A DNA stretch of 64,000 nt, taken from Hirsutella rhossiliensis. Its lineage: Eukaryota > Ascomycota > Sordariomycetes > Hypocreales > Ophiocordycipitaceae. The notes under the pieces were generated by a model. That model saw only the letters and a program-made list of their open reading frames with translations, was not told where the DNA came from and did not search any database. The position numbers and the translations under genes are program-made. The stretch spans positions 2,108,001-2,172,000 of the forward strand of contig NW_025408677.1 of NCBI RefSeq assembly GCF_020360975.1, read 5' to 3'. This document shows positions 1 through 11,097 of this stretch, one piece after another (positions within the stretch are counted from its first letter, which is position 1; each line of letters starts with the position of its first letter).

Positions 1-1466
1 TTTTCTCGTGATGGCGAGCTCATGAGGGCCCATACCGTTGCCGGATATCATTGAGGGCATCCGCGGCGACTTGGAAACGCGTCTCCGAGGGTAGGAGCGA
101 GGCGTATGCAGGATTGATCGGCTGCTGTTGTCGTAGCTGCTCGTGGAGGATCTTGGTGATCACCGGCGCTGGGTCGACAGGAAAGAGGCCTGTTTTTTCA
201 AATGCCGCCATAATGTTATGCCGCGTGAAGCCAGCCTCATATACGTCCTGAAAAGCTGTGAGGAAGTTGACCCGCGAAAATGATATGTTGCCTTCTGCGA
301 GCGACTTCGAAGCGCTTTCTGATGTGCTGACTTTAGTGGCTGGAATACCCCAACATCAAGCGGCTGCATGAGGTGGGTGGAATGTGGAGGAAAATAGCAA
401 TGATGATATCAAACTTGATACAATACTCAGCAAAGTCAAGGGTGGTATGCCCTGTAAAGCCATCCACAACAAGCAATCGGTAGATCTTCTCGTCGTCAGG
501 CCGTTGGTTTGGCGGCGCCTCCACGCGACTCATCCCCATGTTGGGGCGCCGAAGATGCTCGTCACAGCCGAACCACTCTTCCAGCGAATTTCCTGACTGT
601 TTTGCTTGCGCTGACGATGCCCAAGACCAGCAGTTGAAATGCCTTGCCCACTCAAGGTGTATCTCTGCGTTGGAAAAGCCAGTTGGCGACTGGGCAAACC
701 GTACGCCTGTCATGATGTCGATGCCGGCCCAGTTGGTGGTAGGGTAATGTTGGAAAACAAGCCAGGGTGGAAGAGAGTCCCCCACTGCGTTAACTGAGGC
801 AATTACCGTGCAGGATTCTCGGTTTGCTGGGTCTAAAACTCGGGGCCGGGTGCTCTTGACTCTAGTGGTGCGCGTGATGAGAACTTGGATGCGTTCTCGC
901 AGGCACCCAATGCGTATTCCGGCCTCGTCTTCATTCCAGATCTCTGAACTGCCAATACGGTAGCTGGTGATGATTTCTCGAAGCTTTGAGTAGAAAAATT
1001 CGACTTCTTCTACCCCGTGGGCTTCAAAGGACTTCCGGGCTCGTTCAACTGCTTTGAGATACGTCTTCGCGATCGCAGGATGACTTCCACGCCAATTGTC
1101 AAGCCAACTTGACGAGACCGGGCGGGCATTGGGATCTCGACGCATTCTTATTGCATTTGCAACAGCTTCAAGTTGCTCTCTCGTGGCGGGCATGCCGGTG
1201 CGTTCCATCCACTGTACATACGCAACCAGGGCGTCGTCTTCGTCCTCCGTCAGCGCCAATGGACGCCCTGGAGCACGGGAAAAGGGTTTCTTATGAAATT
1301 AATGGCTCTCTGTACGGATGAGCTCTTCACATTGTAACGGATGGCCGCATCTCGCACGGAAAGAGGCGTTCTTTTGGTGTTGTTGAGCGACGAACATCGG
1401 CTCTGGGGTCGCGACGAGACGCCAGAACGGCTTTGCTGCCTCCAGGGTAGCCATGTTATCTGTCAT
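1..1466 (-). pseudogene. Broken pogo/Fot1-type (Tc1-mariner) transposase, runs off left edge
   Basis: The minus strand encodes a CENP-B/pogo-type transposase in several frames. A probable start codon lies at 1466-1464 (reading MTDNMATLEAA). A helix-turn-helix-like part follows (VRDAAIRYNVKSSSVQRAI), then a long open stretch at about 1285-333 with the pre-DDE linker (RAPGRPLALTEDEDDALVAY). The DDE-type endonuclease core shows the first acidic site in IWNEDEAGIRIG, the second in LLVVDGFTGH, and the QPLDVG motif. The reading frame changes near 1430, 1360, 1285, 375 and between about 260 and 200, so no full-length protein can be made. The C-terminal part (AFEKTGLFPVDP) reaches the window edge. 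I saw no internal stop codons within the individual pieces and no extreme AT bias, so decay is by small indels rather than heavy C-to-T mutation. Family assignment is from recognised motifs; the exact element name is unknown. Confidence 0.85.
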
Positions 1467-1560
1467 AATGTATTCCGGCAAAAAGATACGTAAATAAAGT
1501 CAAGTTGCGCGAGAAAACGCGGTTGAGATGCATAGGGTTGACGTTTTGGAGGTGGGCTGC

Positions 1561-1626
1561 TGTGCCGGATTTTTTGGGCTGTGCCGGATTTTTTGGGCCA
1601 ACTAAGTGGCGAAGACACTTAGTTGG
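1561..1626. repeat. 19-bp tandem repeat followed by an 11-bp inverted repeat
   Basis: The unit TGTGCCGGATTTTTTGGGC occurs twice head to tail (1561-1579 and 1580-1598). It overlaps by one base a perfect inverted repeat, CCAACTAAGTG at 1598-1608 and CACTTAGTTGG at 1616-1626, with a 7-nt loop. It lies about 100 bp beyond the predicted transposase start, where the terminal inverted repeat of a pogo-like element would be expected, so it may be a rearranged element end. That link is inference because the other end is outside the window. Confidence 0.7.
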
Positions 1627-2764
1627 GCTGCTGTGGCCCCACACCAAGATCAACGGGTAATCCTGTGACGCGTTTTCCCACAGCGATAGGCACCTAGTTG
1701 TTCCATGTCCATATAGCCAAGAGGTCGAGGTGACGCTGCAGGGTCTCACCTGCTCGGTACAGGGACTCCAGGGAGTACACTGTAAAAGCCGTTGTTGTTG
1801 TCTCAGCTAGACTCTGCTCCAACACGAGATCGTGCATGTGGCAGAAACGGTGATTGGCTTAAGCCATAGCCCGGTCGTCACGAACGTTTTGACAGTCGAT
1901 GGTAAGGCGGCGTCGATTCCTTGGTTCATGATGCTACGAATATACGAAAAGTGCTCCTTTTTCGTCTCCCGAGCCTGTGATTGACGAGGGTAAGTACTTT
2001 TAATAAGAGTGTGCATAGGCTATGCTATATCAGTCATTATTGACGAGATCTGTATGTCACCGCGTGCAGCAACAACAAACAATCACCAACAAAAAGGTGG
2101 GCATCTGCCTGCAGATGCTGTGCATGTGGAATCTCCGGTATAGGCAACCGACTAACAAGCATCTACGTACATATGCCGTGCCATGGACCGCTCTGTATAC
2201 AATCAAGGCGGACGCATAAGCGGCCGCAGCAAAGCCGCCTACATGTCGGAGCAAAGGCGAGACATTATAACTTGTTCTCTCCCCGCAAATGTCGGGACGG
2301 CGCGGTTGCCCGTGACAACGCCGCCGAACCCGTGGCCGGCTAAAAGGTGGGTCCCGGGGGCCAACGTTCCTTTTTGTCTCGCTCACCGACCAAGTACAAA
2401 GTAAACATCCAAACATTCTATTTGCAGCTCACTCCGACTGGTATGCAAGCCGTCGTCGAGGGCTCGAAAAATTCTTCTTCGATTAATCGAACCATCGAAA
2501 GGGACCGTCATCCGCGCACACCTCTTTTTCCAAATTTGAATCGACGCGCTGAGGATGCCCTTGAATCCCCTCGGTGGCGGCGCTGCGTCTTGATTGGTGG
2601 AGAGCAGACGAAGCTCATGTAAACAATCATCGCCACCTCCACCACCATTCGCGCCTTTTCAGAGAGAGACAAGAGTGTATCAGTCGCGCGCGGCCGACAC
2701 AACGGGCCTCGTCAATAATCACATACCAGACGACTTAGCACCGCCTCCCCTTGCCCTGTCCGCC
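1627..2764. other. Intergenic, upstream of ase1
   Basis: There is no credible coding sequence here. The last part, about 2590-2764, is the presumed promoter and 5' leader of ase1. The short open frames show no recognisable domain and carry no intron signals that would join them. Confidence 0.5.
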
Positions 2765-5189
2765 ATGGACAACAACAGCCACCTCGCCCAGCAGGTCAAC
2801 AGCAGCATCGCCCAGCTGCACGGCCTGCTTGACGAGATTGGCGTCCCCAGCCATGAGCGCGAGGCCCGAGAGTCCGAGGTGAGTGTCTTTCTAGCAGACA
2901 TCTGTGCGCAACCTGGCTGACGCGCCGCGCCACAGCTCTTCGCCGCGCTGTCCGAGGCCCTCGAGAGCCAGGTGCGCCTCGTCACGGCCGAGAAAAGGGG
3001 CATGGTCGACGAGGCCAAGAAATGCATCTCCACAATCCGCCAGATGGAAGCGTCCCTCGACGGCTCAAAGCAGTCCCGGAGATCCTACGACGACGACGAC
3101 GAGCTACACATCACCTATCCCCTGACGCGCTGCCTGCAGCTTCTTAGGGAGAAGCACATTCAGATCAGCCGCCTCCACAAGGAGCGCTTCGAGCAGGTTA
3201 AGAGTGAGTCGTCCCCATGCCTCCTGTTGCCTTGCCAGTCGCTGACAGAAGGCAGAGCTCGTCGAGGCGCTCGAGTCGTATTCATCGCATCTCGAGCCCA
3301 CCTTTGTCCAGATCGCTCTCCCTCCCACGGGGCCCAACCAGTCCGCCCCGCCAAACTTCGACCTGTCGCCCGCCTATGTTGACCGCCTCGACGCCGAGTT
3401 CACCCGCGTATACGACGAGTACACGCGCCGCCTCGCCTCGGTCCAGACCCTGTCCGATCACATCATCCAGCTGTGGGCCGAGCTCGGCGTCCCCCAGGCG
3501 CAACAGGACGGCGCCATCGTCAAGTACTACCGCGACGCTCCCGAGCAGCTCGGCTTGCACCAAGAGGACATCAACCGCCTGCAAGCAAAGCGCGACCGCC
3601 TCGCCGAGGAGAAGAGGAGCCGCGAGAAGCGCCTGCGCGACCTCCGCACCGCCGTCGAGTCCCTGTGGGCCAAGCTCGACGTCGACGAGGGCGAGACCAA
3701 GGCCTTCTTGAACCAGAACCGCGGCTGCGGCGTGCGCCAGATCAACGAGTTTGAGGATGAGCTGGCGCGCCTCAACGAGCTGAAGCGCCAGAACCTCCAC
3801 CTCTTCGTCGAGGACGCCCGCGTCAAGCTCCAAGATCTCTGGGATGCCCTCTACTTTTCCGAGGACGAGATGCTCGAGTTCACGCCCGCCTTTTCCGACG
3901 TCTACAGCGACGCGCTGCTCGAGGCGCATGAGCGCGAGGTGGCGCGACTCGAGTCGCTCCGGGAGCAGCGCGCCCCAATGCTGGGCCTCGTCGACAAGCA
4001 CAAGACCTTGATACATGACCGGGACGAGCTCGCGGCCTCGAGCCAGGACGCCTCACGCCTCATGATGCGCGGGCAAAAGGGCGAGAAGAGGGACCCCGGG
4101 AAGCTGCTGCGCGAGGAAAAGATGCGCAAGCGCATCGCTAAGGAGCTGCCCAAGGTCACCGTCGACGTGCGCAAGGCCCTCGCCAAGTGGGAGGACGAGT
4201 ATGGCCGGCCGTTCCTGGTGTTTGGCGAGCGGTACCTGGACGAGCTTGATGCCGACGAGGCCCGGAAGCCTGCGCCCACGACGCGGTCCAAGACTCCCGC
4301 CGGGCCCCCGCCGTCGACGGCCAAGGCAGCGCCCAAGTCGGGCGGGCTGAACCGGGCCAACAGCACAAAGTCGGTGCCCCCGCGCACCATGACGAGGACG
4401 CCAACGGCAAGCGGGCCGCCGCCCAGCAAGGGCCAGGCACAGTGCCAAGGCCAAGGCCAGAGCCATGACCCCCCGGCGAAGGGAGCCAACCCGCAGGGCA
4501 GCCCGTCGAGGATACCCGCGCGCGTCCCGCTCTCCAGCCTGAAGCACGGCGGCAACTCGCCCGAGCGTCCCCGGCCCGAGTCAAGGACCGAGACTCTCCG
4601 CAACGGCGCACCCCTGCGGGCTCCGCCGCCCAAGATGCGCGACCTGGGATCGGTGCCGGAACTAGAGGCGCCGGTGCAGTCGTACAAGTCGGCCGGCATG
4701 GGAGGCGGCATCGTCCGCCAGGTAGAACCCGAAGACGTCTACGATGACGGCGCGCGCGCCAGGTCACGGACCGATTCGAATCTGTCTCACCAGAGGCAGC
4801 GCAGCCACCACGACGAAGAGGTCCAATACGACGACAGGCGCTATGCGACCTTCCGAGGGCATCCGGGATACGCGCCGGCACCGCCACCGAGACACGTCTC
4901 CAACACGTCGTCCAACACATCGACAGCCATTTCGGGGTCTGAGAACTGGGAGACGTACGACGACAACAGCGAGCCGGAACCGGATGCATGCGAAGCCTAC
5001 TACGCCAAAGTGCGGGCGGCTGCTCACGGGAAGCGGTACGAGCCGGAGACGGGCCCGGGGCTCAGCAGCCAGGCTAAGCGCTCGCGCGGGATCCCGCCGC
5101 CGGCAGGATACAACGGGCCTGTCATGATCGACCAGGACGGCAACCGTATCGTCTCGGGGAGCGAGTGGACCGACGAGGACGCCTTTTAA
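2765..5189 (+). CDS. ase1: Ase1/PRC1/MAP65-family microtubule-bundling protein
   Basis: Predicted 771-residue protein from three exons: 2765-2878, 2936-3203 and 3256-5189. Introns 2879-2935 (GTGAGT..CAG) and 3204-3255 (GTGAGT..CAG) keep the frame. The family crosslinks antiparallel microtubules in the anaphase spindle midzone and recruits kinesin and cytokinesis factors. The N-terminal half is long coiled coil (heptad-rich residues about 1-330). The spectrin-like microtubule-binding region follows, up to about residue 460, and ends in the conserved stretch WEDEYGRPFLVFGERYLD. Residues from about 465 onward are basic, Ser/Thr/Pro-rich and disordered, with TP and SP sites that fit cell-cycle kinase control; such a tail is usual for Ase1. 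The start codon opens exon 1 directly with a conserved-looking coiled-coil segment. It is transcribed in the same direction as irs4, 1.9 kb away. Confidence 0.92.
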
Positions 5190-7089
5190 GCGAGCTGATG
5201 TCCTTTTTTCCTTGGCTTCCTTCCTCGTCCGCACTTACAAGGGGGGCGGACGAACAAGCAGTGCGGCACTGGCCACTGGCCCCTCGATGCACACGAGATG
5301 GGCTATCGGCAGACGGCGTTTTCTGACGTGGCCTGCTTTTCTCTGCCGCGAATATGACGGAATAACCTTGACCGAGTCCAGGGGATGCCGGACATCTTCA
5401 GTCAAGGGCGTGCGATGGACTCTCTCGAAAATGGGAGAAGGCACGTCTCGGCCCCATCTTTGTCGACAACCGAACAAAAAAACAGAACCGCCGTCACAGG
5501 GGACGCGGGAACTTGTATCATGCGCTGTGGCCAGTTGATTTTGGGTCTTTTTTTCAGTTGAATGGGAGGGGCCCGGAATGACGGGCCGGCCAGACTTGTT
5601 TTATCTTGGGCGTGAGAAGCGGGAGAGGGTGAAGGACGGTGCCGGATCGAGGGCAGGAGGGAGGAGGGCCAGAGAGTGGACCGGCGTACGGAGGCCGAGG
5701 CGGCGTTTTTGGGTCGTCGTACAAGGTGTTGCTTAGAGTTTTGTGTCTCTGGACGGTAAATATGCTTTTTTTTCTCCGGAGACGGGAGCAGACGAGGAGT
5801 CGCGCAGTGTGTCGAGCCGTGGCCCTTGTGCTTGTGCGGGTTCAATGCTGGAGAGGACAGCTTTGCATCCCGGTCCGGGGCCAGCCGTGGACAAAGCAAA
5901 CCACGGTGATGGCCTTGGGCCGAGCACAGGCATCGAAGGGGCCCGACGAGAAGAACGCTTGAAGTCTTCTGCAGCCTCGCTTGCAGTGTGCGGCTCGATG
6001 GCGAGAGAAGAGGTGAGGTTGTTGTTGGCTGCACAAGGCGCCGCTCGCTAGGTTGTTCCGAAACCATGTTCTTCAAACACTTTACCGAGTAACCCAAATA
6101 CAGTACTTGGAGCCGCTGAAAGGCCGCCACCAACTTGGCCCAGCGAGGCGAAGCTTCTATCAAGAGTTGCTGCGCCTCAGTCGTTACTTTCAACAGCGGG
6201 CGTCTGTCCTTCGCACAGAGCGACCGTCACAGGAACGAGCACAAGATGAGGTACAGTACGTATAATTATGTCGGCGCTGCTCAGTGGATCGACGACACGC
6301 CGTGATTACTTCAACAGGTCCCCTATTAATGCGGTCCAGCTACGGTACTGTACATGCAGGCCCGTTGCAGTACGTACAGCCTACTTACAAACCACGCGGC
6401 GGGCCCAGATGATGCGAGAACCCCCGCAGGATTTACCGTAGATTTCATGCTTAGGTACTACCTACTTAAGTTACTCCGGAACTTACCCAAGTACCTGCTG
6501 AGTGATACGCCTTGGTGCTGGTGCCTTGCATCACGCGGCAACTTACGGATATTCATTCTGTTAGTGCCTCGGCCAACAGCCAACGGGTAACTTAGCAGCC
6601 GCTGCCAAGCGCTGCCAAGCACTGCCACCAGCCTCCAGCGTGCCACAAGCTATTCTTAGCGCTCATGTCTGCACTTTGCTGGATCCATTGGTCCCTGTAA
6701 TATCCGTAATTCGTCTGTACCAAATTGCAGGGAGTACTACACGTACCGAGTACAAAGTACGCGTCTCTCTCCCATATCGTTATCCCCCTCAGGGACCCGT
6801 CCCGTCCCTTGCTTGGTTGGAACCAACAACGTCCTCCCGCTCCACGTACTCTCCCCCTTCCCTTCCATCCAGCTGAATCCTCCATATTCACGTCCTCCCT
6901 GCCCGCTTCGTCTCGGGGCGGCCCTGCGTTTCATTCCGCTCGCTTCTACATCATCGACCTGCCTTGCCTTTGTCCCCCAATTCTTTCTTCCCTTCCTCCA
7001 CCCACCTCCGTCTTTCCATCCCGTGACGCCCGACGTCGTCATCAACACGCGCCGACCTGCATGTCGTCGTCCTTCGCATCCCCTCGGCG
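5190..7089. other. Intergenic, ase1 3' side and irs4 promoter/leader
   Basis: I see no gene here. A 263-codon open frame on the minus strand (5402-6193) has no recognisable motif. From about 6240 to 6770 the sequence is less GC-rich and carries many GTAC-containing words (for example at 6251, 6346, 6394 and 6749). From about 6780 the plus strand turns pyrimidine-rich, as is common close to transcription starts of filamentous fungal genes, and leads into irs4. Confidence 0.5.
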
Positions 7090-9132
7090 ATGAATCGAGG
7101 CGCTGCCTCGCACGCCAGCGCCCACGCCTCCTCCGGCCCTCCCGACAACGCCGCCGCCGTTGCCCTCCGAGGCGCCTCCCTCGCCTTCCACAAGAAACCT
7201 GCCGTCGCCTCGCCCTCCCCCTCCGCCTTGTCGCTGTCGCTATCCTCGCCCTCTCCGCCGCCCACCAGGGCCAAAGGCGATGGCGCTCTCACCGCCGCCT
7301 TATCTGTCGCCAGTGGAGCCAAGCATCGATCCCCATCGCGAACCGCCGTCAACCCGCACTCGCCAGAGAGCGCCAGCAGCAGCAGCAGCAGCAGCACGCC
7401 CGACATGATGTCGCCGACATTGCAGACGGGGCTCGTGGCCGCCCGCCTCCAGCAGCTTCATCCTGCTTCCGCAAAGCTCGACCCCAAGAACCCCAGCTTC
7501 ATCGCCGCAACGTTGGCCGCCAGTCGTAGCGTCAGTCCCAACCCCAAGAGCTCGACTCGGCGCCGCAAGAACAGCCACGACCTTGCCGTCGACGCTGGGC
7601 CCATTGCCCCGACCGGGACTCTGATCTCCCTCTTCGACAAGCCAACGCCTTCAGGGGCCGACTCGACACCCTACGACACCCAACAGGCCCAGCGCACGGC
7701 CGTCCACAGGTTCATGGCCGCTCCGCCAAGGTCGCTGCCGAAGCCGCCCACGCCCCCTCCTCCGGTCGTGCGTCACCGGAAGCCAGCAGTGCCCGCCCGG
7801 AAACGGCCTCCCTCGCCTCCTTCCGCTCAACCGCGTCGCGATTCGCCGCCGGCCCTGCCGCATGCTAAAAGCCTCGAGGCCCCGGCCACAGAGTCCCAAC
7901 CTCGCTCTAAACCGCAGGGCTCAATCTCCAGGCCGCGCCCACCGACCAACTCCCCGCCTCCAACCCGTCCCCCGAAGCCGCGACCCGCCAAGCCCCCCGT
8001 CAAACCCCTCGTAACACGGCCGCCTACCCCTCCCCCCGTCCGCCGATCCATGCCAGAGGTACTGTCCCCGAAGCCCGTGCGACTTGTGACACCGACCTTG
8101 GAGCCGTCTCCTCGCACCGACGCACAAACCCTAGCTCCTCGTCCCTCCTCATCGCCCTCGCCAGACCCGCAAAAGCGCAGTCTTGGGTCGAAGCAGGAGC
8201 AGCAGCTCCCCCCTTTGAAGCCCCGCGTCAGCCAAAGACTTGTGGCGAGCCAGCCCGTGAGCCGAATCGAGCGGCGTCGAGGCTCGGACTCACCCAGCAC
8301 CCGACCAAAAGCCTCAGCCGGCGTGAGAGCAGCTGCCTCGAGTACCAGCTCTCCGTCGGCCTCCTCGCTCAGCCCTCCAAAGTCTTCCTCACCTCCCCTG
8401 CTTCCCCGGCGTCGGCGGTCTCTTGGGGGCACTCCGCCGTCACCGCCCCTTGATCTCGGCCGGAGGCACCCTGCGAACGCTTCGACGAGTACCTTGCAGC
8501 TGGACTCCCTCGCCAATGCCATCATGGCCGGCTCGCTCGCCTCGAGCCGCCTGACGCCGCAGAGCACGGGCGCTTCCCTTTCTTCGCCAGTCGGCCTGCC
8601 GCCGTCCGGGCATGTCAACCGCCAAAGATCACCACGTATGCTGCAGACTCTTCGCCAGCCACCTGCCTCTGTCGCGGAGGAGTTTGACCATCCAAAGAAG
8701 GGGCGTCGTCACAAGCTGCGCAAGGGCAAGCACGCCCATCATGAAGGATCACGCAAGAGGTGGCGCGAGGAAATGACGGCCAGGGAACGAAAGCGGTACG
8801 AAGCCGTGTGGGCGTCCAATCGGGGCTGGCTCCTCGAACAAGCCGGCGCGGCGAGCGGCTCGGAAAGCCGAGACGTCTCGGAATGCGTGGCCAACGTCGC
8901 GGTGCGCGAGCTCTGGAGACGATCACGGCTGCCGGAAGACGAGCTGGCCGAGGCCTGGGACCTGGTGGATCGTAGCAAGCAGGGCATGCTCACGCGACCC
9001 GAGTTTGTGGTGGGCATGTGGCTCATTGATCAGAGGCTGCGCGGCAGGAAGCTCCCGCACAAGGTCTCGGACAGCTTATGGGGAAGCGCCCACGGCCTGA
9101 CGGTGATGAAGCCCAAGGTCAGGCATACATGA
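7090..9132 (+). CDS. irs4: Irs4-like EH-domain protein
   Basis: Uninterrupted 680-codon frame. Residues 1 to about 550 are low complexity, rich in Pro, Ser, Ala and Arg, with repeated PPTPPPP and RPPTP-type proline motifs that could bind SH3 domains. The C-terminal part (about residues 553-672) is an EH domain. It reads RKRYEAVWASNRGWL at the first helix, LPEDELAEAWDLVDRSKQG around the second EF-hand-like loop, and LTRPEFVVGMWLIDQRLRGRKLP at the last helix. This is the fungal arrangement of IRS4/TAX4, proteins that in yeast activate the phosphoinositide phosphatase Inp51 and affect PI(4,5)P2 levels, cell-wall integrity signalling and rDNA silencing. The long disordered N-terminus is normal for filamentous fungi. 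I cannot tell which of the paralogues it represents. Confidence 0.85.
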   Translation: MNRGAASHASAHASSGPPDNAAAVALRGASLAFHKKPAVASPSPSALSLSLSSPSPPPTRAKGDGALTAALSVASGAKHRSPSRTAVNPHSPESASSSSSSSTPDMMSPTLQTGLVAARLQQLHPASAKLDPKNPSFIAATLAASRSVSPNPKSSTRRRKNSHDLAVDAGPIAPTGTLISLFDKPTPSGADSTPYDTQQAQRTAVHRFMAAPPRSLPKPPTPPPPVVRHRKPAVPARKRPPSPPSAQPRRDSPPALPHAKSLEAPATESQPRSKPQGSISRPRPPTNSPPPTRPPKPRPAKPPVKPLVTRPPTPPPVRRSMPEVLSPKPVRLVTPTLEPSPRTDAQTLAPRPSSSPSPDPQKRSLGSKQEQQLPPLKPRVSQRLVASQPVSRIERRRGSDSPSTRPKASAGVRAAASSTSSPSASSLSPPKSSSPPLLPRRRRSLGGTPPSPPLDLGRRHPANASTSTLQLDSLANAIMAGSLASSRLTPQSTGASLSSPVGLPPSGHVNRQRSPRMLQTLRQPPASVAEEFDHPKKGRRHKLRKGKHAHHEGSRKRWREEMTARERKRYEAVWASNRGWLLEQAGAASGSESRDVSECVANVAVRELWRRSRLPEDELAEAWDLVDRSKQGMLTRPEFVVGMWLIDQRLRGRKLPHKVSDSLWGSAHGLTVMKPKVRHT

Positions 9133-9387
9133 GGTTCTGTCAACACAGTGGACTCGTCTGGCATGGCAAGGCAAGCAAGCATGATTATTGCACGGCCCGA
9201 TACCCTATGGCTAGCCTTTCGTCTGTAGCCGGAACTAGGAGATGGAAGTAGTGGATGGAAAAGGACGCGAATAGACGACGAAATGTACCGACGTGCTGAC
9301 CACTCACTCACGTCTCCCCCTTTTGTTTTTGTGCGTCCGTTTTGTAGACGCCGTGCAGCGCGTGCTCATGAAAGCCATGTCCCGTCC

Positions 9388-9878
9388 CTATGGCTGGCTC
9401 GAGACGTAATTGTTGCTTGTCTGGTCGCCAAAGGTGACGGTGACGTTGTAGTTGCTCAGGACGGGCGAGTGGGAGACTCCGTACAAACTCATGAGGCTGG
9501 CCGTGACGACGCCCTGGCCCCTGGGAGCGGAGGGCGGGATGGTGATCCATTTCTTGATGTTCCCGAGCTGATTTGACTGGCCTTGCAAGGCATTGTTAGC
9601 CTTGGCACATCAGGAACAAGGTGGGAGAGGCGCGCACCAGGGCCAAGATAGAAGGAGTCCGCAACGGCGCCGAGGGTGTCGGGGTATCCGCGGCCTGGGG
9701 CGTAGCCAAAGGCAATTGCGACGTCGTAGACGGTCTGGATGTAGTTTGAGCTGCGGATGACGACGTGGAAGCTGTCGCCGGGCCGGATGGTGTCGGGCAC
9801 GGCGATGCCATTGATGCGGGCGTGGGCCACGGAGGCCAGCGCGGAGACGGCGGCGGCGGCGGCGGAGGGGAAATGCAT
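9388..9878 (-). CDS. nis1: NIS1-like small secreted protein (conserved fungal effector family)
   Basis: Two exons, 9878-9638 and 9581-9388, joined across a 56-bp GTGCGC..AAG intron, give a 144-residue protein. The start at 9878 is preferred over the in-frame codon at 9941 because it opens with a signal peptide (MHFPSAAAAAVSALASVAHA). The mature part begins ARINGIAVPDTIRPG and continues through IQTVYDVAIAFGY and YPDTLGAVADSFYLGPG. The second exon supplies GNIKKWITIPP, RGQGVVTA and NYNVTVTFGDQTSNNYVSS. These match the NIS1 family, secreted proteins of many ascomycetes. In plant pathogens, members interfere with immune receptor kinases or cause necrosis when over-expressed. No cysteines are seen in the predicted mature chain. 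It is divergent from the ketopantoate reductase-like gene, 1.2 kb away. The role in this species is unknown; the family is also found in non-pathogens. Confidence 0.85.
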
Positions 9879-11097
9879 GGTGCCGAAAGTTTGCTTGACA
9901 ATTACGTGTGTGATCTGGTAGGAGAGGTCTTGCTTGGACACGGGCTTGTTTAGTTGATTGAAGTCGTTGTGTCAATCACTTTGCTTCATCTTCTTCTTTT
10001 GCCGTGCATGGGCGCAGCCGGGGCTGGTGAAGCTCGTCTGGCGGACTAGACACTGTCTTAAACCTGCTTCCAACCAACCCTCTTACTGCGCACCACCATT
10101 GGGCATGGATCGTATACTCTCCTGCGTCCAGAGGCTTGCAGAAGGCTGCAGACGGTTGTCCCCCTTTCCCTTGTTCGCCGCCCAATGGCCCGGTTGCTGA
10201 CGAGGGTTCAGTCATTGTCGCATCCCAAGCCGCGTCTGCCTCTTCGTATTCCTCGGGCCTGCATGAAGGCTGGCAGGGTTCCCATGCCATGTAGCATTCG
10301 AGCCGCATTCCCCGCGGGCATCGATGCAATCCGGGGGGGCCGAGACTTGGGGCTGTGACGCCATCGCATCGGAGTGGCATGTGAAGAGGGAACAAGATGG
10401 GATGGACACGTTGAGAGCTTGCGCAGGTGAGAAGTCGTCCAGATTGCCTTTTTCGTGTTTCTTGGGAATTGATTTCTGTCATTCCTTTCCCGCGGCAAAA
10501 GAGCTGGGTGATGGATCTCGCCCGGGCTGCCGGGGGGGACCGGCTCTGCTTCAGCCGAAACGGGGGCTCTTTTTCCTGTTTCGGTAGCCCCTCCGGCCCG
10601 GCAGGCTCGGAGAAAGTAACGCGCTCCGCGACACGTCGAGGCCGCGACGAAGCTGATGAGATGTCAATCTCCAGACTCGAAGCTTTGAATATGTTGCGTT
10701 TCTTTTCCTTGTAAATTATTGCCTCGGTGGCGGACGATGGCGGACGGGCGCGGCACGCACTTCTTCCGGTGAATATTGCATGTAGCGACATCGGAGCAGC
10801 GGCATCAAAATGCTTCCGAGCCGATTGACGACATGCAGCCTCATCAACGTTGACCAGCATCCATCGTCCATCCGCAATCCCATGGGACACCAGCCGCGAC
10901 GATACGCGGGCAGTCGCGACGACACGCCTAGAGGAAACGCATCGCGATGAAAGTCCCCTGAGTGAGCAAAGCTGCCGGCCAATTTGAGTGCAAGCCGTTC
11001 ACCTCGTCCGGGCTTTGGCACGGTCGTTTGATAAAAACCAACTACCAAGGACTGAAGACTGTTCTCTTCTCCGTTCGTTTAAGCAGGCCAGCCTGCC
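9879..11097. other. Divergent intergenic region between the NIS1-like gene and the PanE-like gene
   Basis: No supported gene. A 304-codon minus-strand frame at 9976-10890 lacks any recognisable domain or signal and is treated as chance. The region is a bidirectional promoter by position. Confidence 0.5.

Noticed and set aside
5402..6193. 263-codon open frame on the minus strand
   Set aside because: No conserved motif; occupies the 3' region of ase1 and the upstream region of irs4.
9976..10890. 304-codon open frame on the minus strand
   Set aside because: No domain or signal peptide; it spans the promoter gap between two divergent well-supported genes.
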